Origin: Bradyrhizobium sp. C9
GTDB lineage: Bacteria > Pseudomonadota > Alphaproteobacteria > Rhizobiales > Xanthobacteraceae
Length of the DNA: 64,000 bases
Direction: 5' to 3'
Assembly: GCF_002532045.1 (NCBI RefSeq)
Contig: NZ_NWTG01000010.1
Location: 1-64,000, forward strand
Shown here: positions 26,463 to 34,365 of the stretch, in pieces
How the letters are laid out: each line of letters begins with the position of its first letter
How positions within the stretch are numbered: position 1 is the first letter of the stretch
Made by a program: the position numbers and the translations under genes
The notes under the pieces: generated by a model
The model's input: the letters and a program-made list of their open reading frames with translations, nothing else
Databases searched by the model: none
Told to the model about the DNA's origin: nothing

Positions 26463-27350
26463 ATGGACCGCTTCGACGCGATGCGCGTGTTCACCCGGGT
26501 GGTGGAGCGGCGCAGTTTCTCACTGGCAGCCGACGATCTCGCTTTGCCGCGCTCGACGGTGACGGACGCGGTGAAGGGGCTGGAGGCGCGGCTCGGCGTG
26601 CGGCTGCTCGAGCGCACTACGCGCACGGTGCGGCCGACGCTCGACGGCGAGGCGCATTACCGCCGCTGCCTGTCGCTGATCGCGGACCTCGAAGACGCCG
26701 AGGGCGCGTTCGGCGGGGCCCGGCCGAAGGGGCTGCTGCGGCTCGAAGTGCAAGGCACCCTGGCGCGGCATTTCCTGCTGCCGAACCTGCCCGGCTTCCT
26801 CGCCCAATATCCCGATATCGAGATCAACATGAGCGAGAGCGACCGCTGGGTCGATCTGATCCGCGAAGGCGTCGACTGCGTGCTGCGCTTCGGCCAATTG
26901 CCCGACAGCGACATGATCGCGCGGCAGGTGACGATGCTGGAGCGGCTGACCTGTGCGACGCCGGATTACCTTGCTCGCTTCGGCGTGCCGACCGATCCAT
27001 TCGCGCTCGATGGTCATCGCATGATCGGCATCCGCTCGCTGACGACAGGGCGCTTGCGCCCGATGGAGTTCGTGATCGACGGCACGCTGAAACAGTTTCC
27101 GCTGCCCGCGCCGATGTCGGTGACCGGCCCCGAGAGTTATCTCGCGAGCGCCAGGCTCGGCCTCGGCCTGGTGCAGGTGCCGCGCTTTCACGCTGAAGCC
27201 GATCTCGCGAGCGGCACGCTGATCCCGGTGCTGCAGCAATGCCCGCCGCCGTCGGTGCCGGTGTCCCTGCTCTATCCGCGCAACCGCCAGCTGTCACCGC
27301 GGGTGCGCGTGTTCATCGATTATGTGATGCGGGTGTTCGCGCGCCGTTGA
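26463..27350 (+). CDS. LysR-family transcriptional regulator
   Basis: A 295-residue regulator with N-terminal HTH (MDRFDAMRVFTRVVERRSFSLAADDLALPRSTVTDAVKGLE) and a type 2 periplasmic-binding effector domain. Divergent from the SDR pair at 24645-26342, which it probably controls. This is the CrgA-like subgroup that commonly regulates adjacent oxidoreductases. Convergent with the nucleotidyltransferase gene 18 bases downstream. Confidence 0.93.
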   Translation: MDRFDAMRVFTRVVERRSFSLAADDLALPRSTVTDAVKGLEARLGVRLLERTTRTVRPTLDGEAHYRRCLSLIADLEDAEGAFGGARPKGLLRLEVQGTLARHFLLPNLPGFLAQYPDIEINMSESDRWVDLIREGVDCVLRFGQLPDSDMIARQVTMLERLTCATPDYLARFGVPTDPFALDGHRMIGIRSLTTGRLRPMEFVIDGTLKQFPLPAPMSVTGPESYLASARLGLGLVQVPRFHAEADLASGTLIPVLQQCPPPSVPVSLLYPRNRQLSPRVRVFIDYVMRVFARR

Positions 27351-27368
27351 TGGATCGCCGGATGCCGG

Positions 27369-28022
27369 TCAGCAAAGCCCGTCCTTCAGATGGAGCTCAG
27401 GCAACTCGCCCACGCGATCTCGCGCGTTCGACAGGATAGTCCGGTCAACCGCAGTCACTGAGTTCAGATCTCCGTCGCCAAAGAATCCGATTGCCCGCAA
27501 CACCTGCGCGGGCTCGCCGTGAAACATCGTCTTGAAAGCGCTCAAGGCTGTCGGCAACGAAGCGCCCGCGGACAACATTACAGCAATATCCCGATAATCC
27601 TTGGCCTCGGCGCGGTCGAGCGTCGCCTTGAGCTTGGTCGCCATTAGATCGTCGAGCGACGCGACGAGCAGCACGCCATCGGAGGTCTGAAGCGGGTCGT
27701 TGATACGGCCGAGCTTGAGGCCACCAAAGAACGAAACCTTGACCGGGCCCGATGGCATCTCAGCCAGCACGACCAACGTGTCCGGCGCGTCTTGCAGGAT
27801 CGCAGCGCCGGCGATGAACGCTAATTCGGCGCGAAGTCGCCCCTTGTCCAGGTGCTCGGAACAGAAGAAGTCGAAATCGAGCGATTCACGATGACCAAGC
27901 TGGAGCGCGACGGCCGTTCCCCCGTACAGAACGAACTTCATTCGTTGCGCTGAAATAAGGCTCGGCCACATCTCGCGTTGCGCCGCCGGAAGGATATCAA
28001 GTCGCGGCTCAAACTGCGGCAT
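27369..28022 (-). CDS. AbiEii-like nucleotidyltransferase (candidate toxin)
   Basis: A 217-residue protein of the AbiEii/AbiGii nucleotidyltransferase group. The start MPQFEPRLDIL at 28022 overlaps the upstream gene by 14 bases. Active-site motif YGGTAVALQLGHRESLDFDFF places Gly34-Gly35 and the metal-binding Asp49 and Asp51; a later VASLDDLMATKLKA segment matches the family's second conserved region. Family toxins transfer nucleotides to tRNA or other targets and inhibit growth. Coupling to the preceding small gene suggests a toxin-antitoxin or abortive-infection pair. Activity is inferred from the family. Confidence 0.82.
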   Translation of the reverse strand: MPQFEPRLDILPAAQREMWPSLISAQRMKFVLYGGTAVALQLGHRESLDFDFFCSEHLDKGRLRAELAFIAGAAILQDAPDTLVVLAEMPSGPVKVSFFGGLKLGRINDPLQTSDGVLLVASLDDLMATKLKATLDRAEAKDYRDIAVMLSAGASLPTALSAFKTMFHGEPAQVLRAIGFFGDGDLNSVTAVDRTILSNARDRVGELPELHLKDGLC

Positions 28023-28323
28023 GGAATCCCCTGCGGGGGGCGCTGTCCGGAACTGCCAAGCCCGTGGCAAATGTCAGCCGCCCCCGCCAGAATTCCCACG
28101 AACGATCATTGATCCAGCCCGGCTCGGCGCTGCGCATGATCGCGACCAGACGAGCTTGGCCGACTGCATCCTCGAGCAAAAGAATGTCGTCATACGTTCC
28201 GAGATTCATCGTTTGGGCGATGACACGCTCCTCGGAAAACGGCTGTCCATCCACCGGCCCCCACCACAAATACTTGCGGCGAAATTGCTCCAACAGATCG
28301 CTCGGTAAGCCTGTTGCCGTCAT
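28009..28323 (-). CDS. Conserved partner of nucleotidyltransferase (candidate antitoxin)
   Basis: A 104-residue protein beginning MTATGLPSDLLEQF, encoded immediately upstream of, and overlapping, the AbiEii-like gene. Conserved-looking segments are WWGPVDGQPFS, QTMNLGTYDD and PGWINDRSWEFWRGRL. No HTH is evident, unlike AbiEi antitoxins. From memory, similar small proteins accompany nucleotidyltransferases in many proteobacteria. Role as an antitoxin is inferred from gene order and overlap only. Confidence 0.7.
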   Translation of the reverse strand: MTATGLPSDLLEQFRRKYLWWGPVDGQPFSEERVIAQTMNLGTYDDILLLEDAVGQARLVAIMRSAEPGWINDRSWEFWRGRLTFATGLAVPDSAPRRGFHAAV

Positions 28324-28459
28324 GGCCCATTATAGCTGATTCAAGCGGCGTTTTCCACGCAGAACGGCCCTTCGTGGAGGTTGATGATCCGCCGCGTCAG
28401 CATCCGGAACCACAGCGAACCCTACGACGTTATCCTCCCGACACCGGAGGGATTGAGCG

Positions 28460-28666
28460 ATGCGGACGTTTTTCGGCATGATTTTGGGCGCGCTGCTGCT
28501 GGTTTGCGGCGTCTATGTCTATGATTCGATACGGACGTCGAGCGTCGCCAATGGCGAAGTGGCGCAGGATACCCGCACCATCGTGAATTGGGATGTTGCG
28601 GCCCATGACTGGAACCTGCTGAAGACGCGTGTTCACGAGGAATGGACCAGGGTCGCCGCGAAGTAA
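28460..28666 (+). CDS. Small single-pass membrane protein
   Basis: A 68-residue protein; ATG 28460 has a GGAGGG site at 28446-28451. Residues about 4-22 (FFGMILGALLLVCGVYVY) form one membrane helix; the remainder is a soluble tail with NWDVAAHDWN and TRVHEEWTRVAAK. Looks like a conserved rhizobial small protein of unknown function. It converges on AzlD, nine bases away. Confidence 0.7.
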   Translation: MRTFFGMILGALLLVCGVYVYDSIRTSSVANGEVAQDTRTIVNWDVAAHDWNLLKTRVHEEWTRVAAK

Positions 28667-28675
28667 CTGCCGGCG

Positions 28676-28978
28676 TCACGGCGCGATCGCGGATGTCGCG
28701 ATCGCCGCACCGAATCCTGCGCTCAGCGCCACCCATTCCCTGGCCGTGACGGCCATCGTCACCAGCGCGACCATCGTCCCGACAAGACCTGCCAGCCCGC
28801 CGGACAGGCAACCGCCGACAATGAAAGCGATGAACAGATTGCCGGGCGCGAGCCGGAGAAACCGCGCGGCGATGCCGTCGTCGCGCATCGACGCGGCAAG
28901 GACGTATCCACCGGCTCGCATGGCATAGCATGTCAGCCCGAGGATGAAGATCACGCCGAGAACATCCAGGTCATGCAT
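28676..28978 (-). CDS. azlD: AzlD-family branched-chain amino acid transport protein
   Basis: A 100-residue membrane protein with three hydrophobic segments, the usual AzlD size (residues 8-28, 48-68, 70-95). It is the small subunit of the AzlCD exporter of branched-chain amino acids and analogues. Its start overlaps the end of azlC by eight bases (28971-28978), indicating translational coupling. Ends with AIATSAIAP close to the convergent small gene. Confidence 0.88.
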   Translation of the reverse strand: MHDLDVLGVIFILGLTCYAMRAGGYVLAASMRDDGIAARFLRLAPGNLFIAFIVGGCLSGGLAGLVGTMVALVTMAVTAREWVALSAGFGAAIATSAIAP

Positions 28979-29690
28979 CAGTCCGCTCCATCATGCTGAC
29001 GAGCGTGCCGCACCCGCCCCCGATCAGCATGGACCAGCTGGGATCCACGAAATGGCTGACCAGCAGCGCGACGACCGCCGAGATCAGCCACGGCCACGGA
29101 GACGCCGCGTTTTTCCACTGGCTGGGAAGCAGGGTCGCGATGAACATCGTCGGCAGCAGCGCGGCGGCGAGCTTCAGCGGTCCGTTGGTTGCGAGCGGGG
29201 CGGCATAGGCAAGCGCGGTGCCGCCGACCCAGCCGATCGCCATGGGGATGCTCGATCCGAGCAGATAGCCCGCGTCGGGTCCGTTGCGGTCCGCATCCGA
29301 ACTCGTCATCAGCCACGACGCGTCCGCGAGCAGAAACAGGCTGAGCAATATCTTCCGGGGGGCTAGTCCGCCAAACAGCTGGCGCAGATGAGCGCCCATC
29401 AGTAAATATCGTGAATTGGTGGCGATGCAGGCAACAACCATGGCGGCAACCGGCAACGGGCTCGCCCACATGCTCAGCGTGATCGCCTGGGCGGTGGCGG
29501 AGTAGACGAGCAGGCTGAACAGAATCGCATGCGATGCCCCCAGTCCAAGCCCCTTGTAGGTCAGTCCCATCACCAGGCCGGCGGCGCCGTTGCTGAGCAG
29601 GAACGGCAAGGCCGCAACCAGGCCGCGCCTGAATCCGGCGGCCGTCATCGTTGGGAGGCGTCGAGACGGCTGGGTGATTGTAATGGTCAT
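28971..29690 (-). CDS. azlC: AzlC-family branched-chain amino acid exporter
   Basis: A 239-residue polytopic membrane protein (start MTITITQPSRR at 29690; 29696 adds two residues). The family motifs GLVMGLTYKGLGLG, SLLVYSATAQAITLSMW and ATNSRYLLMGAHLR are present. With AzlD it exports branched-chain amino acids. The divergent CGNR regulator starts only about 30 bases away, so the promoter and any operator overlap the two gene starts. The start region holds ATGATCAT, an 8-bp palindrome at 29689-29696. Confidence 0.9.
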   Translation of the reverse strand: MTITITQPSRRLPTMTAAGFRRGLVAALPFLLSNGAAGLVMGLTYKGLGLGASHAILFSLLVYSATAQAITLSMWASPLPVAAMVVACIATNSRYLLMGAHLRQLFGGLAPRKILLSLFLLADASWLMTSSDADRNGPDAGYLLGSSIPMAIGWVGGTALAYAAPLATNGPLKLAAALLPTMFIATLLPSQWKNAASPWPWLISAVVALLVSHFVDPSWSMLIGGGCGTLVSMMERTDA

Positions 29691-29722
29691 GATCATTAGA
29701 TTAAACTTGGTGAGAGGCCGTG

Positions 29723-30325
29723 ATGTCAAGGGATCCCGCGCGGGCAGCGACACAGTTCTTCGGAGGACGGGTCTGCCTCGACTTCGCGAACACGCTTGAC
29801 TGGCGGACCTCGAACGAGCCACAGGAGCTGATCCCGGATTATGCTGCGCTGTTGTCGTGGAGCGAACGCCGCGGCACCTTGCCGCCCGCCGCGATCAGGA
29901 AGCTGAAGGCGCATTCGGCGAGCAGCACTGCCGTAGCCGCGATGCAGAAGGCGCATGATATGCGTCGCGACATCTGGGCGATTTCCGACGCGCTCCGCGA
30001 TGGCCGCAGCGTGGACCTCCGTCTCGTCAACCAGATGCTGGCGCGGGCTCCTCGACAGCCCGACCTGGTGCGACAGGAGCGAGGCTATCGCCATGCGTTT
30101 GCGGGAACCGACGTGACGGAGCCGTTGTGGCCGGTGCTGTGGTCACTCACGGCCCTGCTGGCGTCAGACGACGCAAGCCGCATCGGATGCTGCGAGGCTC
30201 ACGGCTGCGGCTGGTTCTTCGTCGACGAGAGCCCGAACCGGACGCGCAGATGGTGCTCGAGCGAAGTGTGCGGCAATCGCGAGCGCGCGCGGCGCGCCTA
30301 TGCCAAGCGGAAAGGCTCGACGTAA
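29723..30325 (+). CDS. ABATE/CGNR zinc-finger protein, putative regulator
   Basis: A 200-residue protein; ATG 29723 has GAGAGG five bases upstream (a GTG at 29720 is possible). The N-terminal ABATE domain begins FFGGRVCLDFANTLDWR. The C-terminal CGNR zinc finger has cysteines in CCEAHGCGWFF and WCSSEVCGNRERARRAYAKRK. These proteins are presumed stress-responsive transcription regulators. Head-to-head placement with azlCD suggests it controls the exporter. Confidence 0.88.
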   Translation: MSRDPARAATQFFGGRVCLDFANTLDWRTSNEPQELIPDYAALLSWSERRGTLPPAAIRKLKAHSASSTAVAAMQKAHDMRRDIWAISDALRDGRSVDLRLVNQMLARAPRQPDLVRQERGYRHAFAGTDVTEPLWPVLWSLTALLASDDASRIGCCEAHGCGWFFVDESPNRTRRWCSSEVCGNRERARRAYAKRKGST

Positions 30326-30365
30326 ACGCGCTCCATGTTGGTCGCGAGGGAAGCGACGTCGCGAG

Positions 30366-31043
30366 CTAGTTCTGCTCGGTCTTGCGGCCCATATTGGCCT
30401 TGCGCGCGTCGGCGATGACCTGCTCGAACTGATCGATGCTGAGCACGCCCGGCACGCGATATTTGCCGACGATGAATGACGGCGTGCCGTTGAAGCCGAA
30501 CGCCATCGCCTGCTCGTTGTTGCGCGCCAAGACCGCGTCGATCGCCTTGGCGTTGGCGTCGAGATCCTTCTTCAGGCGGTCCATATCGAGGCCGGCGCCC
30601 GAGAGCAGTTCGGCAATGCGCGGCTCGGTGATGCGCGAATTGACCGAGATCATGGCCTCATGGGCGGCTTCGAACTTGTCCTGGTACTTCGCCGCCAGCG
30701 CCATCCGCGCCGCGACCTTCGACACCGGCCCGAGGATCGGCCAATCCTTCAGCACCAGGCGAACCTTGCCGTCGTCCTGCACCACCTGGCGCAGCTCCGG
30801 CGCCAGCTTGCGGCAATACGGGCAGTTGTAGTCGAACCATTCGACGATCGTGATGTCGCCCTTGGGATTGCCTATGTCCGGAATGTCCGGATCGCGCAGC
30901 ACCTGGGCCTCGGTCAGGACATTGTCGTCCTCGGCGCGGGCGCCTCCGGCGGCCAGCAGCGCAATGCCGGCTCCGATGAGGCCGAGCGCGCCGCGGCGGG
31001 TAGCGCCGGCGTTGTCGAGGGGGAATTTCGTCAGGTGGTTCAT
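30366..31043 (-). CDS. DsbA-family thiol-disulfide oxidoreductase
   Basis: A 225-residue exported protein. The leader contains ATRRGALGLIGAG and ends ARA-EDD at about residue 37; the twin arginine raises the possibility of Tat export. The thioredoxin fold with a helical insert carries Cys74-Pro-Tyr-Cys77 and the cis-proline TPSF loop. This is the Com1/DsbA-like group of periplasmic thiol oxidases. It lies 36 bases after a TauE gene on the same strand. A DsbB-type partner is encoded at 39240-39812. Confidence 0.93.
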   Translation of the reverse strand: MNHLTKFPLDNAGATRRGALGLIGAGIALLAAGGARAEDDNVLTEAQVLRDPDIPDIGNPKGDITIVEWFDYNCPYCRKLAPELRQVVQDDGKVRLVLKDWPILGPVSKVAARMALAAKYQDKFEAAHEAMISVNSRITEPRIAELLSGAGLDMDRLKKDLDANAKAIDAVLARNNEQAMAFGFNGTPSFIVGKYRVPGVLSIDQFEQVIADARKANMGRKTEQN

Positions 31044-31079
31044 AGCTCGTTTCCGGAAGGGCTCCTCGCCCTTCTACGC

Positions 31080-31862
31080 TCAGGACACATCGATGTTACG
31101 CAGCAGCATATAGATCGCCACGACGATAATCACAGTCGCAAACACGATATTTAGCGCGCCGCGCCGTTCCGACAGATGCCGGGCACTCCTCGTGCCCAGG
31201 AGGCCGCCCGCGATGCCGCCGGCGACGAATAGCCCCGCCAGGCCCCACGACACCAGCCCGGACCACGCATAGCTCAAGGCCGTGGTCACGCCGAAGGCGG
31301 TGACGGCCACCAGCGAGGAACTGACCGCGTTCATGATCGGCATCCCGGTCGCCAGCATCAGGGCCGGCACGATCAGAAAGCCGCCGCCGATGCCGAAAAA
31401 GCCCGACATGGTTCCGGTCACGAGCCCGAGACCTACGATCGCGGGCGTATTGGACACCGAGATCTTGACGTCGGTCAGCCCGACCCGCGCGCGGGTCTTC
31501 AGCATCAGGCCCGCGATGACCAGCATCACGATCGAGAACAGGGCAAGCAGCTTCTGTCCGTCCAGCATCTTGCCGAGGATCGAGCCGCCGAAAGCGCCGA
31601 ACATGCCTGACAGCGCGAACACCAGTGCGCAGGACCAGATCACGGTGCCGCCGCGGGCATGATTGGACAGGTTGATCGCGGCATTGGCGGCGACCGCGAT
31701 CGCCGAGGTGCCGATCGCGACATGCGGCTGGGGCACCCCGACCACATAGACCATCAGCGGCACGGCAAGGATCGACCCGCCGCCGCCGACCAGGCCCAGC
31801 GAAAAACCGACCAGCATGCCCGATGCCAGCCCAAGCAGGCTCTGAGTTGCGGAGAAGACCAA
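31080..31862 (-). CDS. TauE/SafE-family sulfite or sulfonate exporter
   Basis: A 260-residue membrane protein with about eight helices. Typical duplicated motifs are GLVGGGGSILAVPLMVY (near residue 23) and GFFGIGGGFLIVPAL (near 155). Exports sulfite, sulfoacetate or similar anions. The start is a TTG at 31862 without a strong ribosome site; MLVGFSLG at 31817 is the alternative. It may be cotranscribed with the DsbA-like gene. Confidence 0.87.
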   Translation of the reverse strand: MVFSATQSLLGLASGMLVGFSLGLVGGGGSILAVPLMVYVVGVPQPHVAIGTSAIAVAANAAINLSNHARGGTVIWSCALVFALSGMFGAFGGSILGKMLDGQKLLALFSIVMLVIAGLMLKTRARVGLTDVKISVSNTPAIVGLGLVTGTMSGFFGIGGGFLIVPALMLATGMPIMNAVSSSLVAVTAFGVTTALSYAWSGLVSWGLAGLFVAGGIAGGLLGTRSARHLSERRGALNIVFATVIIVVAIYMLLRNIDVS

Positions 31863-31963
31863 AGGGAACAGACTCGCGTTTGCGACGGCAACCCTAGAAG
31901 GATTTGCTGCTCAACACCATACCAATAGCACAAAACTGCCCTGCAGGAGGCGTCTCTTTATTT

Positions 31964-32039
31964 TGAGCATGATCTCCGCACAAACGCGCTGCGTTTGTCG
32001 CGAGGGAAAACCGGTCCCCACTTTTCCGGATCATGCTCA
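31964..32039. repeat. GAGCATGATC-family palindromic repeat
   Basis: Outer arms TGAGCATGATC (31964-31974) and GATCATGCTCA (32029-32039) enclose an inner hairpin ACAAACGC-gct-GCGTTTGT (31980-31998) and a GAGGGAAAACCGGTCCCC stretch. A related unit lies at 53567-53611. It fills the gap between TauE and LrgB genes. Confidence 0.8.
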
Positions 32040-32759
32040 GCGCAGCAGATATGTCACGGCCAGCGGCACCAGCAGCGAGGTGACCAGCGCGTTCAGGCTC
32101 ATCGCGATCCCGGCGAAGACGCCCGCGACCTCGTCGACCTGGAAGGCGCGCGCGGTGCCGATGCCATGGGCGGCGATGCCGGCGGCAAAGCCGCGGCCAC
32201 GAAAGTCGGTGATACCGGTGAAGTTCATCAAGGGCGTGACGATGATCGCCCCCATGATGCCGGTGAGGATCACGGCGACCGCCGTCAGCGAGGGATCGGC
32301 ATGCAGGGATTCGCTGATGCCCATCGCAACGCCGGCGGTCACCGATTTCGGCGCCAGCGACAGGATGATCTCGCGCGGCAGACCGAAGGCCCGCGCCAGC
32401 AGCACCACCGAGACGATTGCCGTGAGCGAGCCGACCGCGAGCGCGACCAGCATCGGCAGGACCGCAGCCGCAACCCGCCTGCGGTTCTCGTAGAGCGGCA
32501 CTGCGAGCGCCACCGTCGCCGGCCCGAGCAGGAAGTGCACGAACTGCGCACCGGCAAAATAGGTGGTGTAGGAGGTCCCGGTCAGCAGCAGGAATGCGCC
32601 GATGATCCAGAGCGAATGCAGCACGGGATTGGCGAGCGGGTGACGCCTTGTCTTCAGCGACACCGCATCGGTCACGGCATAGGTCAGCAGCGTCACTGTC
32701 AGCCAGAGCAGCGGCGACTGCGAGAGATAGACCCAGAGCGAGAACGGATTGTCGCTCAC
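32037..32759 (-). CDS. lrgB: LrgB-family membrane protein
   Basis: A 240-residue integral membrane protein of the LrgB/CidB family (motifs FLLGPATVALAVPLYENRR, SLAPKSVTAGVAMGISE, AAHGIGTARAFQ). The family modulates murein hydrolase activity and exports small organic acids such as pyruvate or glycolate. The start overlaps the lrgA stop by four bases (ATGA), so the pair is translationally coupled. Its stop region overlaps a repeat element. Confidence 0.92.
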   Translation of the reverse strand: MSDNPFSLWVYLSQSPLLWLTVTLLTYAVTDAVSLKTRRHPLANPVLHSLWIIGAFLLLTGTSYTTYFAGAQFVHFLLGPATVALAVPLYENRRRVAAAVLPMLVALAVGSLTAIVSVVLLARAFGLPREIILSLAPKSVTAGVAMGISESLHADPSLTAVAVILTGIMGAIIVTPLMNFTGITDFRGRGFAAGIAAHGIGTARAFQVDEVAGVFAGIAMSLNALVTSLLVPLAVTYLLR

Positions 32760-33142
32760 GGGTTATCCTCCTCGCGCGCAAACATACTGCTCGCCGCCAC
32801 GAAGGTCGCGACCGTCGCCAGCAGCGTGACGATGACCGAAACCGCGAGGATCACCAGGATCGCGATGCCATGCTCGGCGAGCAGATCGAGCTTCTGCACC
32901 ACGCCGACGCCGGCCGGAATGAACAGCAGCGAGAGATTGGCGAGCATGCCGCGGCTTGTGCTCTCGACCCCGTCATTGCCGAGCGGCCCGCGCGCGAGCG
33001 CCGGAAAACGGTCGCGTGCCAGCAGCAGCAACAGCAGCAGCACCAGCCCGACCACCGGGCCCGGCACCGGCACGGCCAGCGCCCGCACGGCAACCTCGCC
33101 CACCAACTGACAGAGCAGGATCAGACTGAGGCTGGCGATCAT
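32756..33142 (-). CDS. lrgA: LrgA/CidA-family holin-like protein
   Basis: A 128-residue small membrane protein with four hydrophobic segments; PVPGPVVGLVLLLLLLLA and NLSLLFIPAGVGVV match the CidA/LrgA signatures. It forms holin-like oligomers or, with LrgB, a carboxylate exporter. Promoter-proximal gene of the lrgAB pair. The sequence before it is a palindromic repeat, leaving little room for a promoter beyond 33143-33260. Confidence 0.9.
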   Translation of the reverse strand: MIASLSLILLCQLVGEVAVRALAVPVPGPVVGLVLLLLLLLARDRFPALARGPLGNDGVESTSRGMLANLSLLFIPAGVGVVQKLDLLAEHGIAILVILAVSVIVTLLATVATFVAASSMFAREEDNP

Positions 33143-33267
33143 GACAAGGCGCTCACGCGAAGCATGCGCGTATCAGGTCGGTGTGGCGGGGCCTTGTCAA
33201 TGCGCGGGACTCAAGCGCGTGCGCAGATGTTGGGCGCGTTGCACAAATCCATCGCGCCCTATCAAGC

Positions 33268-33370
33268 CCGTCACCCTGAGGAGCGCGCAGCACGTCTCTA
33301 AGGGTCGACGGCCACCGGCCGGGCCGTGCATGCTTCGAGACGCCGCTGCGCGGCTCCTCAGCATGACGGG
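33268..33370. repeat. Palindromic intergenic repeat
   Basis: CCCGTCACCCTGAGGAGCGCG at the left end and GCGCGGCTCCTCAGCATGACGGG at the right end form imperfect complementary arms, with an inner GGCCACCGGCC palindrome. Member of the CGTCA-CCTGAGG family (see 5921-6043 and 37214-37347). Confidence 0.75.
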
Positions 33371-33385
33371 GATAGTTTGGCGCGG

Positions 33386-33832
33386 TTACCCCTCCCGCCT
33401 TTGCAGCGCCATCAGCGTACCGCTCATGGTCGCGACCAGCGTCTCGATGCCGTCCTGCACGGCGTAGGCGCGGCCGTCGCACACCGTCAGCGTCCGGCCT
33501 GGCTTGACCACGACGCCGCGGAACATGAATCGCTCGCCGCGGGCCGGCGCCAGCAGATTGGTCTTGAACTCCACCGTCAGGATGTCGGCGCCGTCGGGCA
33601 TCAGCGTGAAGGCGGCGATCCCGCAGGCATTGTCGAGCCCCGCGGTGATGATTCCGGCATGCACGAACCCGTTCTGCTGGCAGAAATCCGCCGCGTAGGG
33701 CATCGCGAGATCGACCTCGCCCGGCTCCATGCGCGCGATCGAGATACCAAGCGTCTGCATCGCGCGCTGGCGCGCGAATGTGGCGGCGGCGACCGCGCGG
33801 AAGTCGGGATTCTTCGGCTCGAAGCGGGGCAT
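33386..33832 (-). CDS. PaaI-family acyl-CoA thioesterase
   Basis: A 148-residue hot-dog-fold thioesterase. Start MPRFEPKNPDF at 33832 is chosen; a GTG nine bases upstream is possible and would overlap the preceding gene. The active-site region NGFVHAGIITAGLDNACG and the C-terminal beta strands VEFKTNLLAPARGERF are typical of PaaI-like proteins. It hydrolyses acyl- or aryl-CoA. It follows a second, unrelated-subfamily hot-dog thioesterase, giving a two-thioesterase operon controlled by the divergent TetR gene. Confidence 0.87.
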   Translation of the reverse strand: MPRFEPKNPDFRAVAAATFARQRAMQTLGISIARMEPGEVDLAMPYAADFCQQNGFVHAGIITAGLDNACGIAAFTLMPDGADILTVEFKTNLLAPARGERFMFRGVVVKPGRTLTVCDGRAYAVQDGIETLVATMSGTLMALQRREG

Positions 33833-33837
33833 GGCGA

Positions 33838-34272
33838 TCACGCGGTCACGGGTTCAGACGGCACGAGGTGCGGCATCGCGGCGTAGCGGATCGCCGGCGC
33901 GAACGGCGCCGATTTGCGCGCGGTGCGATCGATGTGCACGGCCGCGATCTCGCAGGTCGCGGCAATCTCGCCGGTCTCCGCATTGCGCATCTCATGCAGG
34001 ATGCGGACCGACTTGTCGCGGAACTCGACCAGCCGGCTCTTGACCTCGACGAGGTCGCCGGCGAGCAATTCGCGCTGGTAGGAGATGTTCTGCTGCACGG
34101 CGGCCATGCCGCGGCCAGACTCGCGCAGATAGCTCGGCGTCAGCCCGAGCCGCGCAAACATGTTCCAGTTCGCCTCGTCGAACTTGCCGACATACCACAT
34201 GACGTTCATGTGGCCGATGTGATCGCAGTGCCAGGGATAGACCGTGCCGCGATAAGTCGCTTCGCCCTCCAT
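33838..34272 (-). CDS. 4-hydroxybenzoyl-CoA/YbgC-like thioesterase
   Basis: A 144-residue hot-dog-fold protein. AAGGAGG lies just upstream; ATG 34272 gives five bases spacing, ATG 34275 only two. The catalytic segment HCDHIGHMNVMWYVGKFDEA matches the 4HBT/YbgC pattern (Asp in the D-H-x-x-H loop). It is the first gene of the thioesterase pair. Two operator-like palindromes lie in its promoter region, shared with the divergent TetR gene. Confidence 0.88.
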   Translation of the reverse strand: MEGEATYRGTVYPWHCDHIGHMNVMWYVGKFDEANWNMFARLGLTPSYLRESGRGMAAVQQNISYQRELLAGDLVEVKSRLVEFRDKSVRILHEMRNAETGEIAATCEIAAVHIDRTARKSAPFAPAIRYAAMPHLVPSEPVTA

Positions 34273-34291
34273 CATCCCCTCCTTCGACTTT

Positions 34292-34309
34292 TGATACGGT
34301 AGCGTATCA
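34292..34309. promoter_or_regulatory. TetR operator candidate, site 1
   Basis: TGATACGGTAGCGTATCA is a palindrome with 7-bp perfect arms around a 4-nt centre. A second copy of the ATACGGyAGCGTAT core occurs 35 bases away (centre to centre) at 34329-34342. Placement between the thioesterase start and the TetR start marks it as the likely TetR binding site. Confidence 0.75.
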
Positions 34310-34328
34310 CTGGCGAAGCGGGCTAGCA

Positions 34329-34342
34329 ATACGCTGCCGTAT
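34329..34342. promoter_or_regulatory. TetR operator candidate, site 2
   Basis: ATACGCTGCCGTAT has 5-bp perfect arms and, read on the other strand, matches site 1 at 13 of 14 positions. It lies 23 bases before the TetR start, suggesting autorepression. Confidence 0.7.
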
Positions 34343-34365
34343 CGGGACTGCTCCGCGGAGATCTC

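Noticed and set aside
29681..29704. Extended inverted repeat around the azlC start
   Set aside because: Only the central ATGATCAT is symmetric; the flanking TAAT/ATTA bases do not pair when aligned on the centre.
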